Counted from the stretch's first letter, positions 26,206 to 35,866 are shown. The stretch is 64,000 bases of DNA from Kibdelosporangium banguiense (GCF_017876405.1 NZ_JAGINW010000001.1:8197203-8261202), one strand, 5' to 3'. Notes: generated from the sequence alone by a model not told the origin. A program made the numbers and translations.

Positions 26206-27038
26206 CGCGCGGAGTCCCCTTCAGGTACGGGCTTGCGGCCCACGGTGCTGATCATCACCTGGCTGAGCCAGTGGTTGGCCGGGTCGGCCATCTCCTCGAG
26301 GGCGAGTTCGATGCGCGCGTCGTCGACAAGGCCGGCCGTCGTGATCCGTGACCGCATGAACTCAAGCCACAGCATGTAGTGCCTGGCCTGGTCCGAACCG
26401 CCGCGCACCATCACCGCCCGGCCTTCGGCCGTTGTCTCCAGTCCGGCCGCCAGCAGCAACTGCAGGTCGACGTGGCCACCACGCGGGTCGTGGCCGGACT
26501 GGCGCATCAGGCCGTAACCGGCCGCCCGGATGTCCTGCAGGAAATCCTCTGAGTGGGAACTGCGGAACAACGTCGAGGAATCGGTGTCCTCAAGGAAAAG
26601 CAGGCCGCCCGGCCGCAGGGCGCGGACCATCCGTGCGACGACGTCGGCACGGTCGGGCAGGTGCTGCACGAGCATCCTGGCGTGGATCAGGTCGAACGTC
26701 TCGGCAGGGAACTCCTCGGTCCGCACGTCGTGCCTGCGTACCTCGACCTGTGGCAGGTCGGCCAGCGACCACCCGGTTTCCTGGCGCTCCACCAGCCGCC
26801 GGGTCTCCAGATCGGTGACCAGCACCCGGCCGGTCGGCCCGGTCCGGTCGGCCAGCCAGCAGGCCACCGAACCCGAACCGGCGCCGACCTCCAGGCACCG
26901 CCAGCCCGCGGCGACGCCGAGCCGGTCCATCCGTTCGAACGTGCCCGGATCCCAGATGGCCTCGTTGGTGCGCAGCCGTTCGGTCTCCTTGACCCAGGTC
27001 GGGTTGAAGACATAGTCCTGTTCGGAGATGGTGCTCAT
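26202..27038 (-). CDS. Class I SAM-dependent methyltransferase
   Basis: 278 residues with a GAGGGAG ribosome-binding site before the ATG. Motif I LEVGAGSGSVACWLADRTG (about residue 50), an acidic motif VTDLE, FDLIHARMLVQHLPDR, and LRPGGLLFLEDTD are intact, so it should be active. The long C-terminal helical part resembles UbiE/small-molecule O- or N-methyltransferases. It lies between the aminotransferase and UbiA genes, with a 7-base gap and a 4-base overlap. Substrate is unknown. Confidence 0.9.
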   Translation of the reverse strand: MSTISEQDYVFNPTWVKETERLRTNEAIWDPGTFERMDRLGVAAGWRCLEVGAGSGSVACWLADRTGPTGRVLVTDLETRRLVERQETGWSLADLPQVEVRRHDVRTEEFPAETFDLIHARMLVQHLPDRADVVARMVRALRPGGLLFLEDTDSSTLFRSSHSEDFLQDIRAAGYGLMRQSGHDPRGGHVDLQLLLAAGLETTAEGRAVMVRGGSDQARHYMLWLEFMRSRITTAGLVDDARIELALEEMADPANHWLSQVMISTVGRKPVPEGDSAR

Positions 27039-27045
27039 AGCTCCC

Positions 27046-28164
27046 TCACTCGAAGAATTCGCACACCGTGTCCGCGATGAACTCGACGTTCCCGTCGGTC
27101 AGGTGCGGCCAGATCGGGATGCCGAGATTGCGCTTGCTCACCTGCTCGGCGTTGGGCCAGCGTTGCCCTTCCGGTGCCCACGTGGAGAACGCGGGCTGCA
27201 ACGGCAGGGGCACCGGGTAGTAGATGTGTGTGCCGATCTGCCGGTCGCTGAGGTACGCGCGCAGGTCCTCACGCCGGTTCACCAGCAGCGAGTAGACGTA
27301 GTAACAACGGCCGTTGCGGCCTGCGGGCGGGGCCAGCACGCCGCGGTCCGCCAGCGGCGCGAACCGCTCGGAGTAGTAGTCGGCGATCTGGGCGCGTCGT
27401 TCCAGGCGGTCGGCGAACGTGGGCAGCCGGTGCAGCTGGAACGAAGCGAGAACCTCGTCGAACCGGCTGTTCTGGCCGATGCGGTGGTGCGTGAAGCGTT
27501 GCCTGCCGTCCTGGCCGTGGTTGCGCAGCATCCGGCAGAGCGCGGCCAGTTCGTCGTCCTCGGTGAGGACCATGCCGCCTTCACCGGCCGTTCCGAACGC
27601 CTTGACCTGGAAGAAGGAGAAAACCCCGAGCTCGCCCCAACGGCCCGCCGGCACACCGTCGAGCACCGCGCCCTGCGCCACGGCCGCGTCCTCGATCACC
27701 GGCAGCCCGTACTGCCTGCCGAGTTCCTGGAACTTCGGCATGTCGGCCATGATCGAGAAGATGTGCGCGGGCATCAGCGCCTTGGTCCGCTCGGTGACCA
27801 GCTCGGGCACCTTGGCCGGATCCAGCACCATGGTCCACGGATCGACGTCGGCGAAGACCGGCGTCGCCCCGATGTTGATCACCGAGCTGGCCACCGGCTG
27901 ACAGCAGAACGCGGGCACGATCACCTCGTCACCCGGACCGATGCCCAGTGCCCGCACACAAAGTTCCAGCGCTCCGGTCGCACTGCCACACGCGATCACG
28001 TGCTTGGCACCGGTTTCGGCGCGCAGTGCGTCCTCCAGCGCGGCGGTCTGCTCGCCGAGGATGAACTTCTGGGACGGCCCGGTGCCGTGCTCGTACACGA
28101 TGTCCAGCAGTGCCTGGCGGTCCTGCTCGAACAGGTCCGGCGGGAAGAACGGCAGCGTGGTCAA
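27046..28164 (-). CDS. DegT/DnrJ/EryC1-family PLP aminotransferase, copy 1
   Basis: 372 residues from TTG 28164, which overlaps the upstream stop (TTGA). PLP motifs are GSATGALELC, PAFCCQPVASS, VIEDAAVAQGA, and FSFFQVKAFGTAGEGGMV with the Schiff-base Lys. The sequence around that Lys differs from the usual SFFPxKxLGxxGDGG, marking a divergent subgroup. Such enzymes aminate keto-sugars, keto-cyclitols or, in AHBA synthase, aromatise an amino-shikimate. Two different DegT enzymes in one operon suggest two amination steps. Confidence 0.92.
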   Translation of the reverse strand: MTTLPFFPPDLFEQDRQALLDIVYEHGTGPSQKFILGEQTAALEDALRAETGAKHVIACGSATGALELCVRALGIGPGDEVIVPAFCCQPVASSVINIGATPVFADVDPWTMVLDPAKVPELVTERTKALMPAHIFSIMADMPKFQELGRQYGLPVIEDAAVAQGAVLDGVPAGRWGELGVFSFFQVKAFGTAGEGGMVLTEDDELAALCRMLRNHGQDGRQRFTHHRIGQNSRFDEVLASFQLHRLPTFADRLERRAQIADYYSERFAPLADRGVLAPPAGRNGRCYYVYSLLVNRREDLRAYLSDRQIGTHIYYPVPLPLQPAFSTWAPEGQRWPNAEQVSKRNLGIPIWPHLTDGNVEFIADTVCEFFE

Positions 28165-29333
28165 TTCCGGCTCCCGGTGTAGAAGGTGCGGATCGCCTCG
28201 CAGACACGGTCGACCGTGTCCTCGTCGAGGTCGTGGTGGAACGGCAGTGCGACCGTGTGTTCGCACGCGGCCTCGGCATTCGGGAAGTCGCCGCGGCGGT
28301 AGCCCAGCTCGGCGAAACAAGGCTGCAGATGCAGCGGCGTCGGGTAGTACACCTCGGTGCCGATGCCTTGCCGCGTCAGGTGTTCGACCAGTTCGTCACG
28401 GCGTTCCACTTCGATGACGTACACGTAGAACACGGGATCGCTCTGGACCTCGCGCTTGGCGAGGGACGGCAACCGAAGCACGCCTGGCACTGCCCGCAGA
28501 CGCTCGGTATAGGCCTCGGCGAGCACGGCCCGGCGTGCGATGTCCGCGTCCAGATGTGGCAGTTTGCCCATGAGCACACAGGCCTGGATGTCGTCCATCT
28601 TGCTGTTGGTGCCCGACGCGCCGGACAGGTTGGAGATACCGGCGATGTGGTCGGTGGTACGGCCCATCCGGCCGTGGTGGCGCAGGATCGCGGCCTGGTC
28701 GGCCACGTCCGGGTCGTTGGTGACGATCGCGCCGGCGTCCCCGAGCGCGCCGAGTGTCTTGGTGGGGAAGAACGACAGCACCCCGCCCTTGCCCAGCAGC
28801 CCGGCATGGGTGCCGTCCCAGCGCATGCCGATCGACTCGGCGCTGTCCTCGACCACGGTCAGGTTGTGCCGCGCGGCGACCTGACCGATCCCGGCCATGT
28901 CCGCCAGCTGCCAGAACAGGTGGGTCGGCATGATCGCGGTGGTCCGCTCGGTCACCGCCGCCTCAGCCGAATCCGGGTCCAGCGAATAGCTTTCCGGGTC
29001 GATGTCGGCGAACACGGGTTTGGCCAGCGCGAGCGCGACCGACGACGCGGTCGCGACAAAGCTGAACGCCGGCACGACGACCTCGTCACCGCGTCGCACA
29101 CCGGCGGCGCGTAGCAGCAAAGTCAACGCGTCGGTACCGCTGTTCACTGCCAGAACGTGCTCGGCGCCGGTGTAGGCGGCGAGCATCTTCTCCAGTTCCA
29201 CCACCTGCCGGCCGTGTGAGTACTTGCCCCGGTCGAACAGGGCATTGAGATGCCGGCGGATCTCCGGCCAGCACCGTTCGAACGACGAAGCCTGAGTGAA
29301 GAAAGGAATGGGTGGCGCGGACCTCGAGTTCAC
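28161..29333 (-). CDS. DegT/DnrJ/EryC1-family PLP aminotransferase, copy 2
   Basis: 390 residues from GTG 29333, which has GGAGG 8 bases upstream. Motifs are canonical: VNSGTDALTLLLRA, PAFSFVATASS, VVEDSAESIG, and SFFPTKTLGALGDAGA with the PLP Lys. It resembles WbpE/WlbC-type sugar aminotransferases more than copy 1 does. It is the first gene of the minus operon, so the promoter should lie in the 336-base gap facing ispH. Likely substrate: a keto-sugar nucleotide or keto-polyol; unproven. Confidence 0.93.
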   Translation of the reverse strand: MNSRSAPPIPFFTQASSFERCWPEIRRHLNALFDRGKYSHGRQVVELEKMLAAYTGAEHVLAVNSGTDALTLLLRAAGVRRGDEVVVPAFSFVATASSVALALAKPVFADIDPESYSLDPDSAEAAVTERTTAIMPTHLFWQLADMAGIGQVAARHNLTVVEDSAESIGMRWDGTHAGLLGKGGVLSFFPTKTLGALGDAGAIVTNDPDVADQAAILRHHGRMGRTTDHIAGISNLSGASGTNSKMDDIQACVLMGKLPHLDADIARRAVLAEAYTERLRAVPGVLRLPSLAKREVQSDPVFYVYVIEVERRDELVEHLTRQGIGTEVYYPTPLHLQPCFAELGYRRGDFPNAEAACEHTVALPFHHDLDEDTVDRVCEAIRTFYTGSRN

Positions 29334-29669
29334 GTAGCCATCCTCCAAATGTCCTCCGCGAGCATGCGCCGCAGTCCGAAGGAAAACGTAGGAGGAGCTT
29401 TTTGGATCGGGCAATAGCAATACACTGACCGCGCCGTGACAACGGAATGGCTGTCATCAGCCATGCCGCCCGGATATGTCGTCATATGACCAGTTCAACC
29501 GATGTTCGCCCGCTGTGGCCGTCCACTCCGGCCGGTCCCGATCGGCCTGGGAGGGCTTGACGGCACGCGTCCTATCACGTGAGCCTTGGGTCGCTCGCTG
29601 GGGAGCCGTGCCGATCGGCCGGATACACGAAGCAGGGAAAACACAGTCCCACTTCCCTAGGGGAATGCG
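29334..29669. promoter_or_regulatory. Divergent promoter region between the two biosynthetic operons
   Basis: 336 bases with no supported gene. A TTGTCA (minus strand, near 29440) followed 17 bases later by TGCTAT is a weak candidate promoter for the aminotransferase operon. GGGGA precedes the ispH ATG. No ARE-like or ECF41-type site was seen, so control by the neighbouring circuits is not shown. Confidence 0.45.
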
Positions 29670-30680
29670 ATGAACTCCGAGAATGACCCGGGCGTGCCTA
29701 TCGGGAAAACAGTGGTTCTGGCCGAACCGCGCAGCTTCTGTGCTGGTGTGCGACGCGCCATCGGAATTGTCGAGGCAGCACTCGAGCGATTCGGGCCACC
29801 CATCTACGTCCGAAACCAGATCGTGCACAACCATCACGTGGTTCGTGCGCTGGAACAACGTGATGTCCATTTTGTGAGCTCCACCGAGGAAGTCCCGCGT
29901 GGCGCGGTGTGCGTGCTGTCGGCACACGGCGTCTCGCCCGCGGTGCGTGAGGCGGCTGCGGCGCGCGACCTCCGGGTGATCGACGCGACGTGCCCGCTTG
30001 TGTCCAAAGTGCACCAACAGGTGATCAGGGCGGCCAGGGACGACCGCACCGTCCTGCTCGTCGGTCACATGGAACATGAGGAGGTCGAGGGCACCTATGG
30101 CGAGGCTCCCGACCGGACGATCGTGGTCAGCACAGTGGACGAGGTGCGGCAGCTGGATCTGCCGGAGGACACCCCGGTCACCTACGTCACCCAGACCACA
30201 CTGTCGATCGACGACACCCGTGAGATCGTCGACGCGATCGCGGACCGCTTCACCGACATGACCGGCCCCGGGACCGACGACATCTGTTACGCCAGCCAGA
30301 ACCGGCAGAACGCGGTGAAGGCGCTCGCACAGCGCACTGACGTTGTTCTGATTGTCGGCTCGGAGAACTCCAGCAACACCGTGCGCATGGTTGAGGTCGC
30401 GCAGCAGGCCGGAGTGCGGTCCTATCTCGTGCCCGATGTCGAGGACCTGGACGAGAGCTGGCTGCACGGCGCGACCTCGGTCGGTGTCAGCGCGGGTGCC
30501 AGCGCACCGGAGTTCCTGGTGGAACAACTGCTCGATCGGTTGGCCGAACTCGGTCTCGACCGGCTCGAGGTGGAGGTCACCGGCTCGGAGGCGGACATCA
30601 CCTTCGGGCTGCCGTCGGCCGTCGGCGGAACCGAACCGGTGGCGGACACAGGGGAGCAGAACACAGGGGAGTCGAGCTGA
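29670..30680 (+). CDS. ispH: 4-hydroxy-3-methylbut-2-enyl diphosphate reductase
   Basis: 336 residues. The enzyme carries out the last MEP-pathway step, reducing HMBPP to IPP and DMAPP. The three Fe-S ligands are visible as Cys24 (RSFCAGV), Cys108 (ATCPLV) and Cys206 (ICYAS). The substrate-binding HNHHV, SAHGVS, and TQTT motifs are intact. The acidic C-terminal tail (after about 305) is extra. It leads an eleven-gene plus-strand operon that also holds dxs and ispG, so it is presumably a pathway-dedicated extra copy. Confidence 0.96.
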   Translation: MNSENDPGVPIGKTVVLAEPRSFCAGVRRAIGIVEAALERFGPPIYVRNQIVHNHHVVRALEQRDVHFVSSTEEVPRGAVCVLSAHGVSPAVREAAAARDLRVIDATCPLVSKVHQQVIRAARDDRTVLLVGHMEHEEVEGTYGEAPDRTIVVSTVDEVRQLDLPEDTPVTYVTQTTLSIDDTREIVDAIADRFTDMTGPGTDDICYASQNRQNAVKALAQRTDVVLIVGSENSSNTVRMVEVAQQAGVRSYLVPDVEDLDESWLHGATSVGVSAGASAPEFLVEQLLDRLAELGLDRLEVEVTGSEADITFGLPSAVGGTEPVADTGEQNTGESS

Positions 30681-30681
30681 C

Positions 30682-31692
30682 GTGCTGCGGACATTGATCA
30701 TCGGGCTGGGTCACTCCGGCGCCGGCCTGCACCTGACTGTGCTACGCAAGCTCCGGGCGGCACGGCAATGGGACGCCGCGTTCGATCAGGCCCCTGTTGT
30801 CGCGGTCGATCCGCGAGCGCACGCCATCACCGTGGGGCCGGACGTGCGGGTGGCCGCTTCGATCGCCGAGGCCGCCGAGCTGCTGGATCCGGCCCGCACC
30901 GTGGTGCACGTGTGCACGCCGCCGACGGTCCGGCTGGAGTTGTTGCGTGAACTGGCCGGGCTCGGCTTCCGCAACATCATCGTGGAGAAACCGGTCACCA
31001 CCGACCTGGCGACCCTGGCGGCCATCCTGAATCTGGCCTACGCCGAGGGATTGCGGCTGGCGGTGGTGGCGCCATGGCTGGCCAGTTCGCTGACCGCGCG
31101 GCTCGTCGACCTGGTCACCACGGGCGGCATGGGCACGTTGCGAGCCATCGAGATTCACCAGAGCAAGCCGCGGATGGGCCGTTCCCTGGCCACCGACGGA
31201 CATCCGACCGCGTTCGACATCGAACCGCCGCACTCACTCGGCGTGTGCCTCCGGCTGGCGGGCGCCGCGCGGCTGGCCGACGCGCGCCTGTCCGACATGA
31301 CCATCGGCAGCACGGTGATTCCCAACATGGGATCGGCCGAACTGGTGCTCCACCACGGCACCGCGACCAGCCGGATCGTGTCCGAGCTGGTGTCGCCGGT
31401 CCGGGAACGCCGGATCGAGCTCGACTTCGACCGCGGTCACGTGATCGGCCACTACCCGGGCAGCGGGGACGACCACTATGCCCATCTGCACGTCGCCGCC
31501 GACGGCCGGCAGGCCACCCGGGAGATCTTCCCGGACGACGCGCTGACCGCGTACGTGCGCGACACCTACCGGGGTTTCCTGCGGGGCGAGGACTTCCGCA
31601 CAGAGCTGGCGATCGGCAGCCAGGTGGTCGAACTGATCGCGGAGGCCAAGGACCTGTGCCTGACCGGAGCGGAGGCGGCCCGTGTCAGCTGA
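30682..31692 (+). CDS. Gfo/Idh/MocA-family oxidoreductase, copy 1
   Basis: 336 residues from GTG 30682, one base after the ispH stop. The NAD(P) loop GLGHSGAG is N-terminal and the EKPVTTD motif is at about residue 100. The C-terminal domain covers FDIEPPHSLGV and the region up to the stop. Family members oxidise or reduce sugars, inositols and NDP-uronates (for example WbpB/WlbA at C3). It overlaps the following isomerase by 11 bases. Substrate is not determined by sequence. Confidence 0.9.
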   Translation: MLRTLIIGLGHSGAGLHLTVLRKLRAARQWDAAFDQAPVVAVDPRAHAITVGPDVRVAASIAEAAELLDPARTVVHVCTPPTVRLELLRELAGLGFRNIIVEKPVTTDLATLAAILNLAYAEGLRLAVVAPWLASSLTARLVDLVTTGGMGTLRAIEIHQSKPRMGRSLATDGHPTAFDIEPPHSLGVCLRLAGAARLADARLSDMTIGSTVIPNMGSAELVLHHGTATSRIVSELVSPVRERRIELDFDRGHVIGHYPGSGDDHYAHLHVAADGRQATREIFPDDALTAYVRDTYRGFLRGEDFRTELAIGSQVVELIAEAKDLCLTGAEAARVS

Positions 31693-32542
31693 CGGCGTCA
31701 TCACCTTCGCCGGTATCGGGGACGAGGCGGGCGAATCGCTCAGCGAGCAGATCGAGGCACACCAGCGGCTGGGCTGGTCCACGATCGAACTGCGCAACGT
31801 CGACGGCGAACCGTTGGCCGACCTCAGCGACGCAGCGTTCGATCGTCTCGCCGAGCGGATCGAGCGGGCGGGTCTGCGCGTGGTGTGCGTCGACTCGCGG
31901 ATCGCCAACTGGGCGCGGCCGATCACCGGGGACTTCGAACTCGACCTGACGGAACTAGGCAAGCTCGAAAAACGTTGCGCTGCACTAGGTACGCGGTATG
32001 TGCGGGTGATGTCCTATCCGAACGACGGCCTGCACGACGTCGAGTGGGGCGCGCGGGTCCGGGTGCGGATGCGGATGCTGGCCAACCGGGCCGAGGCCGC
32101 GGGATTGGTTCTGCTGCACGAGAACTGTGCGGGCTGGGCAGGTACGGACGCCAGGCTGGCTCGGCGTCTGATCGAAGACACCGACAGTCCCGCGCTCCGC
32201 CTACTGTTCGACATCGGCAACGGCATCGCCTACGGCTACGAGGCCTACGACATGCTGGTGGCGTTGCTGCCGTGGGTGGAACACGTCCACGTGAAAGACG
32301 CTCGCAGCGAGAACGGCGAAGCCGTCTACACGTTGCCAGGCGAAGGGGACTGCCGGGTCTCGGACTGCCTGCGGCTGCTGCTGGATTCCGGTTACACCGG
32401 CACTTTGACGATGGAACCGCACCTGAAGGTCCGTCCGCACGAGGGACGCGCGGATGCCGGCCCGGACGGCGTGACGGAGTTCGTCGAATACGGGCGTGCC
32501 ATGGAAAAGCTCGTGGCCGGGTTGCGGGAGGTCGCGTGCTGA
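31682..32542 (+). CDS. Sugar phosphate isomerase/epimerase (AP endonuclease 2 fold)
   Basis: 286 residues from GTG 31682. It is a TIM-barrel protein with the expected metal ligands: HENCAGW, FDIGNG, HVHVKDA and TMEPHL. Related enzymes include inosose isomerase or dehydratase, hydroxypyruvate isomerase and 3-keto-sugar epimerases. Together with two Gfo/Idh proteins this resembles a cyclitol or keto-sugar processing set. It overlaps both neighbours, so expression is coupled. Confidence 0.9.
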   Translation: MSADGVITFAGIGDEAGESLSEQIEAHQRLGWSTIELRNVDGEPLADLSDAAFDRLAERIERAGLRVVCVDSRIANWARPITGDFELDLTELGKLEKRCAALGTRYVRVMSYPNDGLHDVEWGARVRVRMRMLANRAEAAGLVLLHENCAGWAGTDARLARRLIEDTDSPALRLLFDIGNGIAYGYEAYDMLVALLPWVEHVHVKDARSENGEAVYTLPGEGDCRVSDCLRLLLDSGYTGTLTMEPHLKVRPHEGRADAGPDGVTEFVEYGRAMEKLVAGLREVAC

Positions 32543-33828
32543 CCGAGCAGGACCGGAACCTGTTGCTGCACCTACTGGAAATGCCGACTGCAGGCCCGTT
32601 GGAGACCGGCCCCGATGGTCCGCGGCCGCGGTTGTCGGAAGCGCAGCTGTGCTACGCCGAGGCCGCGGCCAAGCTGGGTTTCATCGTCGAGAAGCACGAG
32701 CGTCCGGCGCCGGACACGCTCCTCGGGGAGCACGTGCCGCTTCCGGTTCGCCTTGCCGCGGCCGATCCGGGTTTCCTCGCCGACCAGCCCAGCATGGTGC
32801 TGCGGCTCGGCCCGGACCTGCCGCAGGCGGACACGATCATGTTCAACGTCCACCTGGACACCGTGGCCGGGATGCCACCGGTCAGCTATGACGGCACGGT
32901 TTTCCGTGGCAGGGGAGCGATCGACGCGAAAGGCCCGGCGGTCGCGTTGCTGGCCGGTATCGGTGCCGCGCTGGCCGCCGATCCCTCGCTGGTGGCGAAC
33001 ACCAGGATCCTGATCCAGGCCGTGTCGGGGGAGGAGGGCGGCGCCATGGGTGTCTTCGGCACCCGCCCGTTGGTGGAACAGGGCTACTACGGCCGTCTCA
33101 ACCTGTTCTGCGAACCCACCGGAATGCGTTTCCTCTCGAAATGCACCGCAGCGATGACCGCGTGCGTGCGGGTGGACGGCGACGACGCGATCGACGACAA
33201 CCCCGACGGCGGCCACAACGCCACTGTCCTTCTTGGATACATCAGTCAACGCCTCGCCGAGGTGCTCCCTAGGTACGCCGTCGACGGGCGGGTCTGCGTC
33301 GCCGGGATCCACACTGGACACCTGCACAACAGGGTCTACGGCACCGGCCGGCTGATGCTGAACCTGTCCTATGGCCGTACGGAAACCGGCGACCGGCTGG
33401 CCAAGGTGCTCGAATCCGAAGTCGGCCGGGCGCTGAGCGAGTTCGGTGCCCGCTATCGTGATCACCACGATCTGGCCCGCACGGCCGCGGACGCGTCAGC
33501 GATCACCACAGTCGAATGGCACAAACGCGGTCTGCCCACCCTGGAGTCCAAAGAGGATGAATGGGTGACGGACCTGCTGGACCTCGGACTGACGCAATGG
33601 CCGGCCGACGAGCCCGCCTTCACCTGCGACGCGCTGTGGATGGCCGACCGGCCAGGCACCTACACCGCAGTTCTCGGGCCGGGACAGCTCGACCGGAACC
33701 ACGCGCACGCGGAAGGCGAGTACGCCGAGGAAGCCGAGCTGGCGGAATTCGCCGACGCGGTCTCGGCGATCCTGCTGTGTTTCGCCCGGCAACGGGCCAC
33801 ACGATCACTGACGGGGAGGGCGCGGTGA
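32536..33828 (+). CDS. M20-family metallohydrolase (ArgE/DapE-like)
   Basis: 430 residues from GTG 32536, which overlaps the previous stop by 7 bases. All di-zinc motifs are present: HLDTVAG, GRGAIDAKGP, GEEGGAMG, CEPTG and a late NHAHAEGE. M20 enzymes cleave amides such as N-acyl amino acids or dipeptides. In this operon it may remove an N-acyl or N-succinyl protecting group from an aminated intermediate, analogous to DapE; this is inference. Confidence 0.9.
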   Translation: MLTEQDRNLLLHLLEMPTAGPLETGPDGPRPRLSEAQLCYAEAAAKLGFIVEKHERPAPDTLLGEHVPLPVRLAAADPGFLADQPSMVLRLGPDLPQADTIMFNVHLDTVAGMPPVSYDGTVFRGRGAIDAKGPAVALLAGIGAALAADPSLVANTRILIQAVSGEEGGAMGVFGTRPLVEQGYYGRLNLFCEPTGMRFLSKCTAAMTACVRVDGDDAIDDNPDGGHNATVLLGYISQRLAEVLPRYAVDGRVCVAGIHTGHLHNRVYGTGRLMLNLSYGRTETGDRLAKVLESEVGRALSEFGARYRDHHDLARTAADASAITTVEWHKRGLPTLESKEDEWVTDLLDLGLTQWPADEPAFTCDALWMADRPGTYTAVLGPGQLDRNHAHAEGEYAEEAELAEFADAVSAILLCFARQRATRSLTGRAR

Positions 33829-34952
33829 CGGATCTGACCGACAGTCAGACGACTGTGCGGATGGAATACAAGGAACTCGTCGAGTTCACCGCGACAGTGT
33901 TCGCCGATCGTGGTGTTCCGGCCGATCGGGCGTACATCGCCGCGGAGGCGTTGTGCTACGGCGATCTGACGGGAATGTCCTCACACGGCACCGCGAATCT
34001 CACGCGGTTGTATCTGCCGGCCATCGACGAGGGCCGGATCGACCCGGCCGCGACACCACAACCCCTTGCCGACACCGGCGCCGCCGTGGTGCTCGACGGC
34101 AAGCGAGCGTTAGGTCTGTGGTCGGCGACAGACGCCTTGGACCTGGCCGCGAGCCGGGCGCGCGACACCGGGATAGCCATGGTGTCCGTACGCGACGCCA
34201 CGCATTTCGGTTGCGCCGGGTACCACACCGGACGGCTGGCACGGCGGCATTTCGTCGCGCTGCTCGCATCGAACTGCGGCAGGCAGCGTATCGCCCGTGC
34301 CCCTGGTGGACGGCCGGCGGTGCTCGGCACGAATCCGCTCAGCCTCGCCTCGCCGGCCGGTCGGCATCATCCCTACGTACTGGACATGAGCACCACAGTC
34401 GTGCCCACCGGCCGGATCCGGGCGGCGGAGCGCGCGGGCGAACCCATTCCGGAGGGCTGGCTGGAGGATGCCGACGGTCGTCCGGTCACCGACCCTGGCG
34501 CGTTCGACCGTGGCGAGGCGTACTTGCGTTGGCTCGGCGGCGATCCGGCCACTGGCGCCTTCAAGGGCTACGGACTCGGGTTGCTCGTCGAGGTGCTCGC
34601 GGCCCTGGTTCCCGGCGCGGGTCTTGGTCCGGAGCCGGTAGCCCTGGCCGGGGACGGCGGGCCGACGGGCCGCGACGACAACATCGGGTTCGTCGCACTG
34701 GTGATCGCGCCTGGCGCGCTCCGGCCAGTCGGAGACTTCCTTGACCAGGCCGACGGACTGTTCACCACATTGCTCGACTGCCCGCCGCAGGCACCGGACC
34801 GGCCCGTCAGCTATCCCGGCTGGCATGAGGCAGAACAAGCCGCCCGGACAACGGAACAAGGGGTGTCGCTGCCGATCGAGCGATACCGGGAACTTCGGGA
34901 CCTGGCCGCGCAGCGCGGTCTTGACCTTCCGCGAACCGGAGGCGCGCAGTGA
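33825..34952 (+). CDS. Ldh2-family malate/L-lactate-type dehydrogenase
   Basis: 375 residues from GTG 33825 (GTGA overlap). Family features are GMSSHGTANLTRLYLPAI, the active-site ATHFGCAGYHTG, NPLSLASPA, and FKGYGLGLLVE. The Ldh2/YlbC fold covers NAD(P)H-dependent reductases of 2-keto acids, cyclic imines (piperideine-carboxylate) and 2,3-diketogulonate. The presence of an M20 hydrolase next to it would fit processing of an amino or keto acid. Exact substrate is unknown. Confidence 0.9.
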   Translation: MTDLTDSQTTVRMEYKELVEFTATVFADRGVPADRAYIAAEALCYGDLTGMSSHGTANLTRLYLPAIDEGRIDPAATPQPLADTGAAVVLDGKRALGLWSATDALDLAASRARDTGIAMVSVRDATHFGCAGYHTGRLARRHFVALLASNCGRQRIARAPGGRPAVLGTNPLSLASPAGRHHPYVLDMSTTVVPTGRIRAAERAGEPIPEGWLEDADGRPVTDPGAFDRGEAYLRWLGGDPATGAFKGYGLGLLVEVLAALVPGAGLGPEPVALAGDGGPTGRDDNIGFVALVIAPGALRPVGDFLDQADGLFTTLLDCPPQAPDRPVSYPGWHEAEQAARTTEQGVSLPIERYRELRDLAAQRGLDLPRTGGAQ

Positions 34953-35866
34953 CACGGACCAACATCGCGATCGTCGGCCTCGGGGTGATCTCCCGGTTCT
35001 ACGTCGAGGCCCTCAGCGAACTGCCCTCGCTGAACCTGGCGGCCGTCTGTGATCTGCGGCCGGCGGCGCTGGCCCCGTTCGAGGGCAAGGTCGAGTGCTA
35101 CTCCTCGCACCAGGACATGCTGGAACACGCCGTCCTCGACGCGGTCGTGGTGAACGTCCCCAACGACGTGCACGTGCCGGTATGCCGGGACATCATCGAG
35201 GCCGGACTGGCGGTCTGCGTGGAGAAACCACTGGCGATCGACCTGCAGGACGGCCGTGACCTGGCTGCGCTCGCCGACCGGCGTGGTGTGCCGCTGTTCA
35301 CCTCGTTCCATCGCCGGTACAACTCCAACGTACTGACACTGCTCGGTTCGCTGCCGTCCGACCGGCCGGTGACATCGCTGACAGTCCGGTACCTGGAGCA
35401 GATCGAGGAACACGCCGGGGCGGACCGCTGGTACCTGGATCCCGCACGCTGCGGCGGCGGGTGCGTCGCGGACAACGGTCCCAACGCCTTCGACCTCGTG
35501 CGATTGGTGCTCGGCGACGTCACCCTCCAGGACGCTCAGGTCGTACGAGACGAGGACGGCGTCGATCGCAGCGCGAAGGTCTTCCTGCGTGCCAACAGCG
35601 GTGCCGACGTGGAGGTCGAGCTCGACTGGAGCTATCCCGGCGAGGTCAAGGACATCAGTGTGGAACTCGCCGACGGCACCCGGTTGCAGGCCGACATGCT
35701 CGCCGGATACCCCGATTTCAAGCAGTCACTGCGGCACGAGTACGTCGGCGTCCTGAAGCATTTCAACCAGATCCTGTCGTCCACCTGTGACTCGTCGGCC
35801 GATGGGCTTGCCGCGCTGGAACTCGTGGACGCCGTGTACCGCCGGGAAGTGAGTGTGGCCCGGTGA
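34949..35866 (+). CDS. Gfo/Idh/MocA-family oxidoreductase, copy 2
   Basis: 305 residues from GTG 34949 (GTGA overlap). The Rossmann loop reads GLGVIS, lacking the last Gly. EKPLAID holds the usual Lys, and SFHRRYNSNV and DNGPNAFDLVRLVLG belong to the C-terminal domain. It is only distantly similar to copy 1, so the two probably act at different steps of a keto-sugar or amino-polyol route. It overlaps the small unrecognised gene downstream by 4 bases. Confidence 0.88.
   Translation: MTRTNIAIVGLGVISRFYVEALSELPSLNLAAVCDLRPAALAPFEGKVECYSSHQDMLEHAVLDAVVVNVPNDVHVPVCRDIIEAGLAVCVEKPLAIDLQDGRDLAALADRRGVPLFTSFHRRYNSNVLTLLGSLPSDRPVTSLTVRYLEQIEEHAGADRWYLDPARCGGGCVADNGPNAFDLVRLVLGDVTLQDAQVVRDEDGVDRSAKVFLRANSGADVEVELDWSYPGEVKDISVELADGTRLQADMLAGYPDFKQSLRHEYVGVLKHFNQILSSTCDSSADGLAALELVDAVYRREVSVAR

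Noticed and set aside
27028..28182. Plus-strand frame of 384 codons opposite the first aminotransferase
   Set aside because: The minus strand holds a complete PLP aminotransferase with overlap-coupled neighbours; the plus frame has no family features.
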